A stretch of 64,000 nt of DNA from Limimaricola sp964022235 (lineage in GTDB: Bacteria > Pseudomonadota > Alphaproteobacteria > Rhodobacterales > Rhodobacteraceae): assembly GCF_964022235.1 (NCBI RefSeq), contig NZ_CAXHZL010000010.1, positions 1 through 64,000 of the forward strand, read 5' to 3'. Each line of letters starts with the position of its first letter. The first letter of the stretch is position 1. This document shows, in pieces, positions 7,703 to 15,669 of this stretch. The notes below the pieces were generated by a model that saw only the letters and a program-made list of their open reading frames with translations, made no database searches and had not been told where the DNA came from. A program made the position numbers and the translations under genes.

Positions 7703-8512
7703 CTATTCAGAATTGCCGAACGCCCCCGCTATTACAGGCTCTGAATAACTTCCTGCGCTAAAAGATATATTTATAGATCCTATTTCTACTTCCTCGACAT
7801 CATCTCGGCCCGAGATGCGGCATTTAAAATTATAGTCTTCTCGAAGATCTTTTACACCAGCGGCCAAAAGTTTTGCAGTTAGGGAAAGGTGGTAGTTAAA
7901 AACTTCATTCATTGGCGTCCAATTCCCTTGGCCTAAATGCTTTATGATTCGTTCGGCGATTCTAGTGCTCGACATGTCCGACTCGTTGTAGTCGTTCTTG
8001 GCTATATATTTTAGTGATTCCTCTATTTCGATCAAGGAACTTTCGTCTAATGAAGTATGCTTCGCTTCTATAACTTCAGCATTCCATGTGTCCCATTTTA
8101 TACTTACTGCTTCCGTTGATTCATTGGGGATATAAATATTTGAAAGCGGCGAACTGCTGTTCTCTTTTTTGCCATACACCGTTAGCTTTATCGGGTGCTT
8201 TTCCACGCCGTGCTCCATGCATGACATCTCTCTGTATGCAATGGCCGGCTTTCGGCTTAGGTTGACGAGTTGAGTTTCGAGGGCGTTATCGCTAAATGCG
8301 GCAGATAGAAGCTGAACGTTGCTTCTCTCCACATGTCTCAGTTCCTTGTAGATGCCGTAAAGAGCAGGAATTCCTAGGAAGGTAGCGATCAATCCACTCG
8401 CGGCAGGGACGTACCAAGAAAAAGCGTGGCGCCAACCCTGGTAACTCCCGCATTCTGCGCATCGCACTGCTCCAGGGGGAATGCTATTTCTGCACACTTC
8501 GCATATAGCCAC
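7703..8512 (-). CDS. Zinc-ribbon membrane protein, function unknown
   Basis: The amino end is a zinc-ribbon with cysteines 4, 7, 18 and 21 (CEVC and CAEC). A membrane helix lies at about residues 30-54. About 210 residues follow, rich in charged and aromatic amino acids. The GTG start at 8512 is chosen because AGGAGG lies at the right distance upstream and the ribbon starts immediately after it. Zinc-ribbon plus one helix is common in sensor or assembly proteins, but no known family was recognised. The gene lies 66 bp after the polytopic membrane gene at 8579 and in the same direction. Confidence 0.6.
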   Translation of the reverse strand: MAICEVCRNSIPPGAVRCAECGSYQGWRHAFSWYVPAASGLIATFLGIPALYGIYKELRHVERSNVQLLSAAFSDNALETQLVNLSRKPAIAYREMSCMEHGVEKHPIKLTVYGKKENSSSPLSNIYIPNESTEAVSIKWDTWNAEVIEAKHTSLDESSLIEIEESLKYIAKNDYNESDMSSTRIAERIIKHLGQGNWTPMNEVFNYHLSLTAKLLAAGVKDLREDYNFKCRISGRDDVEEVEIGSINISFSAGSYSEPVIAGAFGNSE

Positions 8513-8578
8513 CGCTGACCTCCTGCTCTATATTAATATCGGGTCATTCCAGACTTGCTCGTCTTTCGCTTAAATCAA

Positions 8579-9868
8579 TTATTTGACCTTGATATCTTCG
8601 GCGTCTTCCGCCAGTCCATTGCTCAATGGACGAATGGCTACGTCGGACCAAGGTAGTTGCATAGCTGCAGTGAATTCATGCTTGAAGCGTTCCCACTCTT
8701 CATCAGAGACTGACCTCTCTTGGTCAGTAAAGGTTTGTCGCATGAAACTAACCCGCTTATTGAAGTCAGAAATCGTCGGTGGTTCTGCAATCTTGCCAAA
8801 TAGGTAGGTTGCTTGGCTTAGCCCCAGGACAGCGAGTATGCCCACAGGGATGTTTGCGTCGCCGAGAGAATAGACCGACTTGATCGCGAATGCCGGAGCG
8901 ACGAGTAGGGTGAACGTCAAAGCTTGGAACCGATATAAATCGAATCTACCATTGGTGCTTACTAGTTGAGACCATCTAGGGCGCGGCGATTGCTCATCAC
9001 TTGGAAACGCTTTTACCGTGAATTTCAACCATGCCCAGTTCTCCCAGTCGAGGCGGTTCTTCAGTACATCGCTTACGCGCCCGCTGATGGCCCCCGTGGC
9101 TGAGATGCCTAACAAAAAGAGCACGTCCTCCGAAAGGTCGCTGAGTTCGCGCGTTCTGCCGAATACGTAGGCTACTGCGAGAAGGACTGTGATTGAGAAT
9201 ACTGCTATCTGAAAGTGGCTCAAACTCATTTTATCGCGATGGTCGACAAATAATCCGTTTAAGCCCCACATCCTCTCGTTGCGCCGATCTAATGAGTGTT
9301 TTTCTACTGCTTGCGCGCCAACTATTGCTACACTCACAGATATAATGAGTGCCGCTGTGGTGGCGAGTACCCCGAGTAGCCATGTCGAGACAGAGCTTTC
9401 TAGGGACGCGAAGGAGTGCAATTCTTCACTATTTCCTGCCCCGCTCTCACACGCTGTTACAAGGATTACTGTTCGTGCTGTGAGCCAAGGTGATTGGCTT
9501 GGTTCAATGGATAATTCTAACTGGATATTTGTGCCCCCTGTTTGAATGTCTGTCGACACCGCTGTAATGTTCAAAGGGGTGGGGCCGGATACGTCGTTGG
9601 CCAGACGGACCCACGCGCGATATCTTAGTGACCTGTCTGCCGCAGGTGTGTTCTTGATGTGTATATTCATTGGGTGACCAATCGGAAACACACCATCCGG
9701 CCATGTGATATTCGCAACGCCGCCCGTTGATGCTGTCAATCGGTTGAATTGGTCTGTGGTAATTATACTTTCGCACTGGGCCACGGCAGCGGTGACGTTG
9801 ATAAAAAGTGAGGCAAATAGAGTGAGGGAGGCTCTGGGTATTATTAACCTTGCGGCCAGCTTGTACAT
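8579..9868 (-). CDS. Polytopic membrane protein with internal repeat
   Basis: The 429-residue protein has a signal peptide (1-30) and an extracytoplasmic domain to about 160 containing two cysteines. Five predicted membrane helices lie at about 162-185, 219-237, 249-265, 313-334 and 340-357. The helix pairs 219-265 and 313-357 look duplicated. Each begins with an FQ (SLSHFQIAVF and DLYRFQALTF) and ends in a related glycine-containing helix (LLGISATGA and VLGLSQATY). The C-terminal tail is soluble. Similar helical pairs occur in membrane proteins of bacterial accessory regions, but no function is known to me. It is the first gene of the minus-strand block and ATG 9868 is its likely start. Confidence 0.6.
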   Translation of the reverse strand: MYKLAARLIIPRASLTLFASLFINVTAAVAQCESIITTDQFNRLTASTGGVANITWPDGVFPIGHPMNIHIKNTPAADRSLRYRAWVRLANDVSGPTPLNITAVSTDIQTGGTNIQLELSIEPSQSPWLTARTVILVTACESGAGNSEELHSFASLESSVSTWLLGVLATTAALIISVSVAIVGAQAVEKHSLDRRNERMWGLNGLFVDHRDKMSLSHFQIAVFSITVLLAVAYVFGRTRELSDLSEDVLFLLGISATGAISGRVSDVLKNRLDWENWAWLKFTVKAFPSDEQSPRPRWSQLVSTNGRFDLYRFQALTFTLLVAPAFAIKSVYSLGDANIPVGILAVLGLSQATYLFGKIAEPPTISDFNKRVSFMRQTFTDQERSVSDEEWERFKHEFTAAMQLPWSDVAIRPLSNGLAEDAEDIKVK

Positions 9869-10109
9869 AAATTATCTCACTAGTCTCGTGCCGAGGGAAG
9901 CGCGTCCTCTGACATTAACTTTGAAACTCGATACTCGGCAAGCATACCACATCTTATGCGTGCTGCCGATGGATTTTTATCGTATTGAATGTGTCGCGAG
10001 CGATCTTCTTGTTGTCGCAATCTGTCGTGTAATAGGTTCGATCCGTCTAATATGTTTGTTCTACGCTTGCCCGTCTTTCCGGAGCCTTCGACAGCGCGGG
10101 AACATTGCG
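9869..10109. promoter_or_regulatory. Probable promoter region of the 5015-9868 gene block
   Basis: The 241 bp between the block's first gene and the IS481 relic have lower GC than the surrounding chromosome and contain no gene. The promoter for the minus-strand block should lie here. No unambiguous -35/-10 pair was assigned. Confidence 0.35.
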
Positions 10110-11000
10110 TTAGGTGTATGGTCCCGAGGTTAAGTGGCACGGTTCTCGGTGGAACAGGTCGGGGTTAGTTTGCCATTCTCGCCATATGAATTGCGCCGGC
10201 GTTAGTCCCTTGAGCGTCTTCAAGCGCCGCGCCGTATTATTGGCGTCGATGAACAGGGCGAGGTGGCGTTCGAGCTGCGCGTGATCGTCGTAGTGATAGC
10301 GCTTCACCGTGGCGTCCTTGATCTTCCGGTTCATCCGCTCGACTTGCCTGTTGGTCCAGGGGTGGTTCGGCTGGGTCAGCCGGTGCTCGATCCCATTGGC
10401 CTCGCAGATCATGTCAAACTGCATGAGCCGTGAGGCGGCGGTGTTGCGGTTGCGAGGCTGATCGGCGAACTGAATGCCGTAATTGGTAAGGATCGTATGA
10501 ATGCGGTAAGGCACCGCCTTCAGAAGCTCCGGAAACTCCGAAGCAGTTTTTCTGCTCGCCTCAGTGAGCCGAGCCACCACGAACTTGCTGGTTCGATCAA
10601 TAGCCACAAAGAGATACAGCTTTCCTTCGGCGGTCCGAACTTCGGCGATGTCCATGTGGAAATAGCCGATCCGGTATTGTTTGAACTTCTGCCGTTTCGG
10701 CTCGTCACCCTCCATGTCGGGCAGCCGGCTGGTGCCATGCCGCTGCGCAGCGGTGCAGCGAAGAGCGCGTCAGCTGGGGAATGTTGGGCTGCAGGGCATA
10801 GAGGCAATCGTCGAGAGGCAGCAGAGAATACCGCCTGAATGCTACTATGACGGCCTCTTCCTCTGGGCTCAGCGCCGTCGAGCGGGGATCTGCCGGTCCC
10901 ATCGGCAGGTCGGTCGTCGAGGCGCGCTTGCGCCATTTCTGCACCGTCGTCGGGCTGATCCCGTAGTGTCGGGCAAGCTGCCTTACGCTCTCTTCACTAC
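10110..11000 (-). pseudogene. IS481-family transposase, frameshifted and interrupted
   Basis: Two minus-strand frames together give an IS481 transposase. The helix-turn-helix (ARHYGISPTTVQKWRKR) and linker lie in 10735-10994. The rve core follows a frameshift near 10745. The first and last acidic residues are present (YFHMDIAEV and RQVERMNRK). The second is replaced: ILTNYGIQF stands where ILTDNG is expected, so the enzyme is catalytically dead. The right end of the element is near 10115 (TGTATGGTCCCGAGG). The stop TAA at 10112-10110 lies just outside that end. Its amino end continues on the far side of the IS3 element at 12237. Confidence 0.8.
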
Positions 11001-11048
11001 TGCTCTAGGACCCAACCTTGGACCGCCGGGATCTGAAGTTTTCGGCCT

Positions 11049-11897
11049 TCATTCCGGTGACAGGCTGGTGGCGCCACCGGGATTATGGATGTCGATCGGG
11101 ACGTTGTATCCGATCGCGCTGTGCGGCCGAACCTCGTTGTAGTCTCTGCGCCAATTCTCCAACTTTTCGCGGGCATCGGCAAGCGTCAGGAACCAATGCG
11201 CGTTCAGGCACTCCGCCCGAAGCCTGCTGTTGAACGCTTCGATGAAGCCGTTGTCCGTGGGTTTTCCGGGCCGTGAGAAGTCCAGCGTGACATGGTTGGC
11301 ATAGGCCCACAGATCGAGGTCGCGCGAGATGAATTCGCTGCCGGTGTCGACGCGTATGGTCTTCGGATAGCCCGTCTGGCGACAGACCCGTTCCAGCGTC
11401 TGCACCACGTCTTCGCCGCGATAGCTGAACCTCGGATCGGTGGCCGGGCAATAGCGCGAATGGGTGTCGACGATGGTCAGAATACGCAGCTTGCGGCCGG
11501 TTGCGAGCTGGTCATGGACAAAATCCATCGCCCAGACCTCGTTCGGCCCGGACGCCTCCTGCCGGTCCTCGCGCAGCTTGGCCTTCACCCGGCGCTTGGG
11601 ATGCTTGTTGCGCAGCTGAAGGCCCAACTCGTTGTAAATCCTCCGGGTCTTTTTCATGTTGATCACCCAGCCTTCTCGGCGCAGCAGGACATGGACATGC
11701 CGGTAGCCGTAGCGCACCCGCGTTTCGCAGATCTCCTTGATCCGCCTTTCGACGGCAGCCTGGTCCGTCCGCCGGGACTTGTAGTGGTAGGTGGAGGTAT
11801 CGAAGCAGATGGCCCCACAGGCCTTCCTGATCGATACGCCCCAATCGACGCACATCCCGGTGACGAGCTCGCGCAAACGGCCAGGCGTCAGAGCTTT
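11049..11897 (-). CDS. IS3-family transposase, orfB part
   Basis: This is the catalytic half of the IS3 transposase. It has an HTH_21-type region (YGYRHVHVLLRREGW) and an integrase core with DDE residues in VWAMDFVHD, IRVDTGSEF and NGFIEAFNSRLRAECLN. The second motif reads DTG instead of the usual DNG, but the aspartate is kept. There is no ATG at the beginning. The frame is reached by a -1 shift from orfA at CGAAAG near 11897, giving a fused OrfAB, the usual IS3 strategy. Confidence 0.85.
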   Translation of the reverse strand, partial: KALTPGRLRELVTGMCVDWGVSIRKACGAICFDTSTYHYKSRRTDQAAVERRIKEICETRVRYGYRHVHVLLRREGWVINMKKTRRIYNELGLQLRNKHPKRRVKAKLREDRQEASGPNEVWAMDFVHDQLATGRKLRILTIVDTHSRYCPATDPRFSYRGEDVVQTLERVCRQTGYPKTIRVDTGSEFISRDLDLWAYANHVTLDFSRPGKPTDNGFIEAFNSRLRAECLNAHWFLTLADAREKLENWRRDYNEVRPHSAIGYNVPIDIHNPGGATSLSPE

Positions 11898-12154
11898 CGG
11901 CGGATGACGTCCTGCAACATTTCCCGGTCCAAGGTCAGGTCCGCGACGATCTTCTTCAGCCGGTTGTTCTCGTCTTCGAGCTGCTTCAGGCGTCGCATCT
12001 CGTCCGGGAGCAGGCCGGCATACTTCTTCTTCCAGCTGAAGTAGGTCGCCGGACTGATCGCGGCCTTGCGGCAGATCTCGGCAACCGGCGTGCCTTCCTC
12101 GCCCTGCTTCAAGACGAACGCCTTCTGTGCGTCTGAAAACTTCGATGACTTCAT
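11888..12154 (-). CDS. IS3-family transposase, orfA (helix-turn-helix)
   Basis: The 88-residue protein has a Transposase_8-type helix-turn-helix (GTPVAEICRKAAISPATYF, then WKKKY). A leucine-zipper helix (LKQLEDENNRLKKIV) follows. It ends DVIRRKL with a stop at 11888-11890, just after the slippery CGAAAG. It provides DNA binding for the element and is the upstream half of the frameshift pair. Confidence 0.85.
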   Translation of the reverse strand: MKSSKFSDAQKAFVLKQGEEGTPVAEICRKAAISPATYFSWKKKYAGLLPDEMRRLKQLEDENNRLKKIVADLTLDREMLQDVIRRKL

Positions 12155-12236
12155 GGCTTCGCTCCTCGTCCCAGCCGGGCCAAGCTTAGTCGAAAACTCC
12201 AGCTTCAGGCGGTCGCGTTTTCAGGGGGCAGAGCAG

Positions 12237-12300
12237 CTACTGAGCAGGAGCGGCCGTCGGATCTCTGCCAGCAGACACGTAGAGGTCTTTGACCCGGGTA
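12237..12300 (-). pseudogene. Amino-terminal fragment of the interrupted IS481 transposase
   Basis: Read on the minus strand and joined to 10999 across the CTA duplication, this segment continues the IS481 frame (SKTSTCLLAEIRR, then SSEESVRQLARHYG). IS3 therefore entered within about the first 30 codons of the older element. The outer IS481 terminal repeat could not be placed with confidence. Confidence 0.6.
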
Positions 12301-12457
12301 CTGTACGCTGCACGCAGCATGGAGGTCCGCTTCGGGCTGCTTCCGGTCCCTTGCTGCACATAGTACGAACGGCCGGTCCAAGTCGTAGGTGCAACTTCTT
12401 GCTGCCGAACTAGGTGTGTTCGATCGAATATGGGCAGATATGTGGAACTCAGTGCTG

Positions 12458-14398
12458 TCAGTCGAGTGCGAACACTCGTGGAAGGCGTTCGATGGCGGGT
12501 TTGAGGATGTTGATGGGTAACGTATCCCCATAGCGCTCCTCGGTTTCGTCCCGTCCCGCGTGCCCGACGATGTCCTTCTCGTACCCTGCCTTGAGTTCAG
12601 GATCCCGTTTGAGCTGGTTGACCACATAGTGGCGAAGAGAGTGGAAAACCTGTTCGGGCGAATTGTCGTTGTCATCGTTCCCGAGCTGTTGCGTCACGAT
12701 CATTCTCCAGTTCCGGTCGAGCCGATCACCAAAGGTGCCTTTGGCATGCTTCGGCCGCATGTCAGGGAATAGCTCTGCAACTTTTGACTTTTTCTGGGCG
12801 TTCAGGTGCTCGATCAAGCCAAGCTCGATGAGGTGACTGTGAACCGGTACCTTGCGGATCGAGGCCTCGTTCTTGAGACGGCGGAGGTGCGTAAAGCGGA
12901 TATCGAAGAACCAAAGGCCATTCTCGTCCTGACGGAGATCCTCGATCGCGAGGCCCGCGATCTCCGCACGGCGGGCGCCGGTATATGCGGCAATAAGGGG
13001 AATCCAGAACAGGCCGTCCTTGATGATTTTCTCGCCAAGGCGCAGGCGGCGGGTGGGTCCGTGGCAGCCCGTCCAGACAGGATGCTCAAAAACCTTGCGG
13101 ATCTCGCTAAGACTAAATGGCTTTCGGTCGTCCCAGGCTCGACGGTGGGATCGAACACGCAGCTTGTCTAGCTTAATGCTTGAGCTGACCGGAATGCCGT
13201 CGCTTTCCGCTCTGTCGAGCAACTGTTTCAGCAGGCCAAGATTGCGGTTGATCGTTGCAGCGCTCAGACCTCTTTTCTCGGCGGGCAGGTCCGCTGCAGC
13301 CTCGATGATCTGCGGCACCGTGAGGTCACGATCCTTCGGGCTTTTTCCCCAGCTTTTGGGAAGCTTGTAATGGGAATCCCTGAAGCGCGCGCAATGCCTA
13401 TGGTTCAGGTTTCGGATATCGCTGATCCCTGTGACCTGCTGCAGGATTCGGGCTGTGGTCACGATCTGCGTTTGAAACTTCTCGTCGACGCCGTCACGAA
13501 TTTTGTCATCGACCAAACGAGCACAGACTGCGTAGATCCGACTATCGTATTCGAGGTCATCGGAAGGCACGTCTTCCTTGGTTTCCGTGGTCGTCAATGC
13601 AATGTCCGAGCGCTCAGTCGTGCAAGCCTCGTTACCTGCTGCGGGCTGGACCGGTAATGGGTGGGTACCGCGATCCATCGCAGGATCCGCGCTAGGAGGG
13701 GCATAGGCCGCGGTCATTGCCTCCCTCCTGATTTCAGCAGCGAGAGTGATCTCGGGGCTGATGTCGTCGGAAGCGTTCAAGGCTGCGCTTTCGAGGTAAG
13801 CCGCAGCGCGTCCCTTGAGAATGATCTGGCGAGCAGTGACCAGATCGAGGGCTGACAGGTTCCGTCGGCCAATGGCCTCGGAGGTCTTCCGACCGATCAG
13901 GCCCGCCCATGATCGAGAAAAATACGCGTCCCTCAGAACGTCCATATGGGCAGCGATGGAGCTGCATTCCTCCTCGCTCAGTCCCTCCCGCGCAAGCGAC
14001 TGCCGGTCCTGTTCGCTGAGACGTGCTGACTGGCCACGTGTCGCCATCAGCCTATGCGCCTGTCCCGATACGAGATCGGCCCGCCGTTCCGCCTTGACCG
14101 CGTTCGGCGCGCCATCTGCGAGAGCTAGAAGCTCTTGCTTTGCAATCTTAGCCTGCGCGTCGCGCAAGCTATGCTCCAGCAAACGCCGGGCCTCTTCGGG
14201 GGAAAGGTTTTCGTGTTCCATGGCCCAAAATACAGCTTCGCTCTGCGCTGTCACAATAGCGGCGAGGCGCCTAGCGGCCGGTAATCCACAGGTTTGTAAG
14301 CTCAACTGCATCACGGCAGGCGCTCCACGCCCGACCAGCGAGCGGGGTAGTCGACGGCGCCACGTATAGACGGCGCCTCTTCGGAAGGCATGGTTCAT
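12458..14398 (-). CDS. Tyrosine recombinase / island integrase
   Basis: The 646-residue protein starts MNHAFRRGAVYTWRRRLP, the DUF6538-like amino end of many alphaproteobacterial integrases. It has a long helical spacer, a SAM-like core-binding domain around 290-400, and a C-terminal catalytic domain. Active-site residues are visible: Arg in TGARRAEIAGL, His-x-x-Arg in FHSLRHYVV, His in VGHAG, and the nucleophile Tyr in EERYGD. Upstream in-frame methionines up to 14461 are rejected because they precede the conserved start. It is transcribed away from tRNA-Gln, whose 3' end lies 141 bp upstream. It probably integrates the island at that tRNA. Confidence 0.85.
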   Translation of the reverse strand: MNHAFRRGAVYTWRRRLPRSLVGRGAPAVMQLSLQTCGLPAARRLAAIVTAQSEAVFWAMEHENLSPEEARRLLEHSLRDAQAKIAKQELLALADGAPNAVKAERRADLVSGQAHRLMATRGQSARLSEQDRQSLAREGLSEEECSSIAAHMDVLRDAYFSRSWAGLIGRKTSEAIGRRNLSALDLVTARQIILKGRAAAYLESAALNASDDISPEITLAAEIRREAMTAAYAPPSADPAMDRGTHPLPVQPAAGNEACTTERSDIALTTTETKEDVPSDDLEYDSRIYAVCARLVDDKIRDGVDEKFQTQIVTTARILQQVTGISDIRNLNHRHCARFRDSHYKLPKSWGKSPKDRDLTVPQIIEAAADLPAEKRGLSAATINRNLGLLKQLLDRAESDGIPVSSSIKLDKLRVRSHRRAWDDRKPFSLSEIRKVFEHPVWTGCHGPTRRLRLGEKIIKDGLFWIPLIAAYTGARRAEIAGLAIEDLRQDENGLWFFDIRFTHLRRLKNEASIRKVPVHSHLIELGLIEHLNAQKKSKVAELFPDMRPKHAKGTFGDRLDRNWRMIVTQQLGNDDNDNSPEQVFHSLRHYVVNQLKRDPELKAGYEKDIVGHAGRDETEERYGDTLPINILKPAIERLPRVFALD

Positions 14399-14466
14399 TG
14401 CGGTCATGCCGCCCTCCATCGAGAGCAGGCCGTCCGAGATCCCCGTCATCCAGTGCTGCATCGTGG

Positions 14467-14499
14467 TGTGACAGCTCTGTGTGACATGCCCCAGTCACA
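14467..14499. promoter_or_regulatory. TGTGAC motif cluster upstream of the integrase
   Basis: TGTGACA occurs at 14467-14473 and again 13 bp later at 14480-14486. An inverted AGTCACA lies at 14493-14499. The cluster sits between the integrase start and the tRNA 3' end. It could be integrase arm sites, an excisionase site or an autoregulatory operator. Confidence 0.35.
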
Positions 14500-14538
14500 T
14501 TTCGGGGTATCAACAATATCAATGACTTGGAGAAAACC

Positions 14539-14613
14539 TGGCTGGGGTGGTAGGATTCGAACCTACGATACACGGTACCAAAAACCGATGCCTTACCACT
14601 TGGCTACACCCCA
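14539..14613 (-). tRNA. tRNA-Gln (anticodon TTG)
   Basis: The minus strand folds as a complete tRNA. The acceptor TGGGGTG pairs with CACCCCA. The D arm is GCC/GGC, the anticodon loop is TTTTGGT, and the T arm is GTAGG TTCGAAT CCTAC. An encoded CCA is at 14541-14539. The 3' end faces the integrase, so this gene is the likely attachment site. The second copy of the 3' end, marking the far end of the island, is not in the window. Confidence 0.95.
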
Positions 14614-14756
14614 GCAGGTGTGGCGCTGTCTAACCTTGTCGTTCGGGGGGTTCAAGACCGGATTTCGTGGTTTTTTCATCTTCCGCGAGGGCAGCTTGGG
14701 TCGCGGCTGCAGGGCATGCGGGCCGGCTGTGGGGCAGGCCCGCCGCAGAGGCGGGA

Positions 14757-15590
14757 TCAGATGCGGATCGGGTCGGTTTTGGCGAGGCGGTCGAAAGCCA
14801 TCAAGGTCTCGACGAGCTTGGGCATCTGCGAGAGCGGCACCATGTTAGGGCCGTCCGACGGCGCGGCGTCGGGGGATTCGTGCGTCTCGATGAACACGGC
14901 GGCGATGCCGAGCGACACGGCCGCGCGCGCCATCACGGGGGCGAACTCGCGCTGGCCGCCAGAGGCACCACCCAGGCCGCCGGGCTGCTGCACCGAATGG
15001 GTCGCGTCCATCACCACCGGGTAGCCCGTCTTCATCATCGTCGGCAGCGAGCGCATGTCGGCCACAAGCGTGTTGTAGCCGAACGACGCACCGCGCTCGG
15101 TGAGCAGGATGCGACTGTTGCCGGTCGAGGCGACCTTTTCGGCGACGTTGGCCATGTCCCACGGAGCGAGGAACTGGCCCTTCTTGACGTTGATCACCGC
15201 GCCGGTTTCGCCTGCCGCCAGCAATAGATCGGTCTGACGGCACAGGAAGGCCGGGATCTGCAGGATGTCGGCCACCTCGGCCACGGGCGCGCAGTGATCG
15301 GCGCCGTGGATGTCGGTCAGCACCGGGCAGCCGATGGCGCGCTTGACGTCCTCAAGCACGCGGAGCCCGGCCTCCATCCCAAGGCCGCGCTTGCCCGAGA
15401 GCGAGGTGCGGTTGGCCTTGTCGTAGCTGCCCTTGAACACGAACTGCGCGCCGTGGGCGGCGCAGGCCTCGGCCATCCGGCCCGCGATCATCTGCGCGTG
15501 GTCGGAGGATTCGAGCTGGCAGGGCCCGGCGATCAGGGTGAGGGGGCGGTCGTTGCCGACCGTGAGGGGGCCGATTTGGACGTCGATCAT
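14757..15590 (-). CDS. kdsA: 3-deoxy-8-phosphooctulonate synthase
   Basis: KdsA condenses phosphoenolpyruvate with arabinose 5-phosphate to Kdo 8-phosphate, the first committed step to Kdo for lipid A core and Kdo-linked capsules. The 277-residue protein has the family motifs LIAGPCQLES, FKGSYDKANRTS, PVLTDIHGADHC, QIPAFLCRQTDLL, NVKKGQFLAPWDM, MDATHSVQQPGG and IETHESPDAAPSDGPNM. Length is normal (about 280). ATG 15590 is chosen because the family begins shortly before the first beta-strand. It sits downstream of the capsule export genes on the same strand, which fits Kdo supply for surface polysaccharide. Confidence 0.95.
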   Translation of the reverse strand: MIDVQIGPLTVGNDRPLTLIAGPCQLESSDHAQMIAGRMAEACAAHGAQFVFKGSYDKANRTSLSGKRGLGMEAGLRVLEDVKRAIGCPVLTDIHGADHCAPVAEVADILQIPAFLCRQTDLLLAAGETGAVINVKKGQFLAPWDMANVAEKVASTGNSRILLTERGASFGYNTLVADMRSLPTMMKTGYPVVMDATHSVQQPGGLGGASGGQREFAPVMARAAVSLGIAAVFIETHESPDAAPSDGPNMVPLSQMPKLVETLMAFDRLAKTDPIRI

Positions 15591-15638
15591 GGGGTAGGGC
15601 CTTTCGCATGCTGTCGGCCCCGGTCTAACGCGCACGGC

Positions 15639-15659
15639 GGGCGGCGTCACGCGCCGCCC
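15639..15659 (-). terminator. GC-rich hairpin after kpsE
   Basis: An 8-bp perfect inverted repeat (GGGCGGCG / CGCCGCCC, 5-base loop) lies just downstream of the kpsE stop. There is no T tract on the minus strand, so it may be a pause or processing site rather than a true intrinsic terminator. Confidence 0.3.
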
Positions 15660-15669
15660 ACGCCGAGGC

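Larger units (their letters stand above)
11000..12236 (-). mobile_element. IS3-family insertion sequence with CTA duplication
   Basis: Both ends begin CTGCTCT. The subterminal stretches also match imperfectly (GACCGCC, then a short gap, then CTGAAG or CTGGAG followed by TTTTCG). The element is flanked by a 3-bp direct repeat CTA at 10997-10999 and 12237-12239, the normal duplication size of IS3 elements. Joining the flanks at this repeat restores one open frame of the interrupted IS481 transposase, which confirms the boundaries. Its 1237-bp length is normal for the family. Confidence 0.85.

Noticed and set aside
7532..7744. 70-codon plus-strand open frame between island genes
   Set aside because: No ribosome-binding site, overlaps the end of the zinc-ribbon gene, and no recognisable domain.
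12301..12457. Gene between the IS481 fragment and the integrase
   Set aside because: Only short frames; best read as residual IS flank and integrase 3' region.
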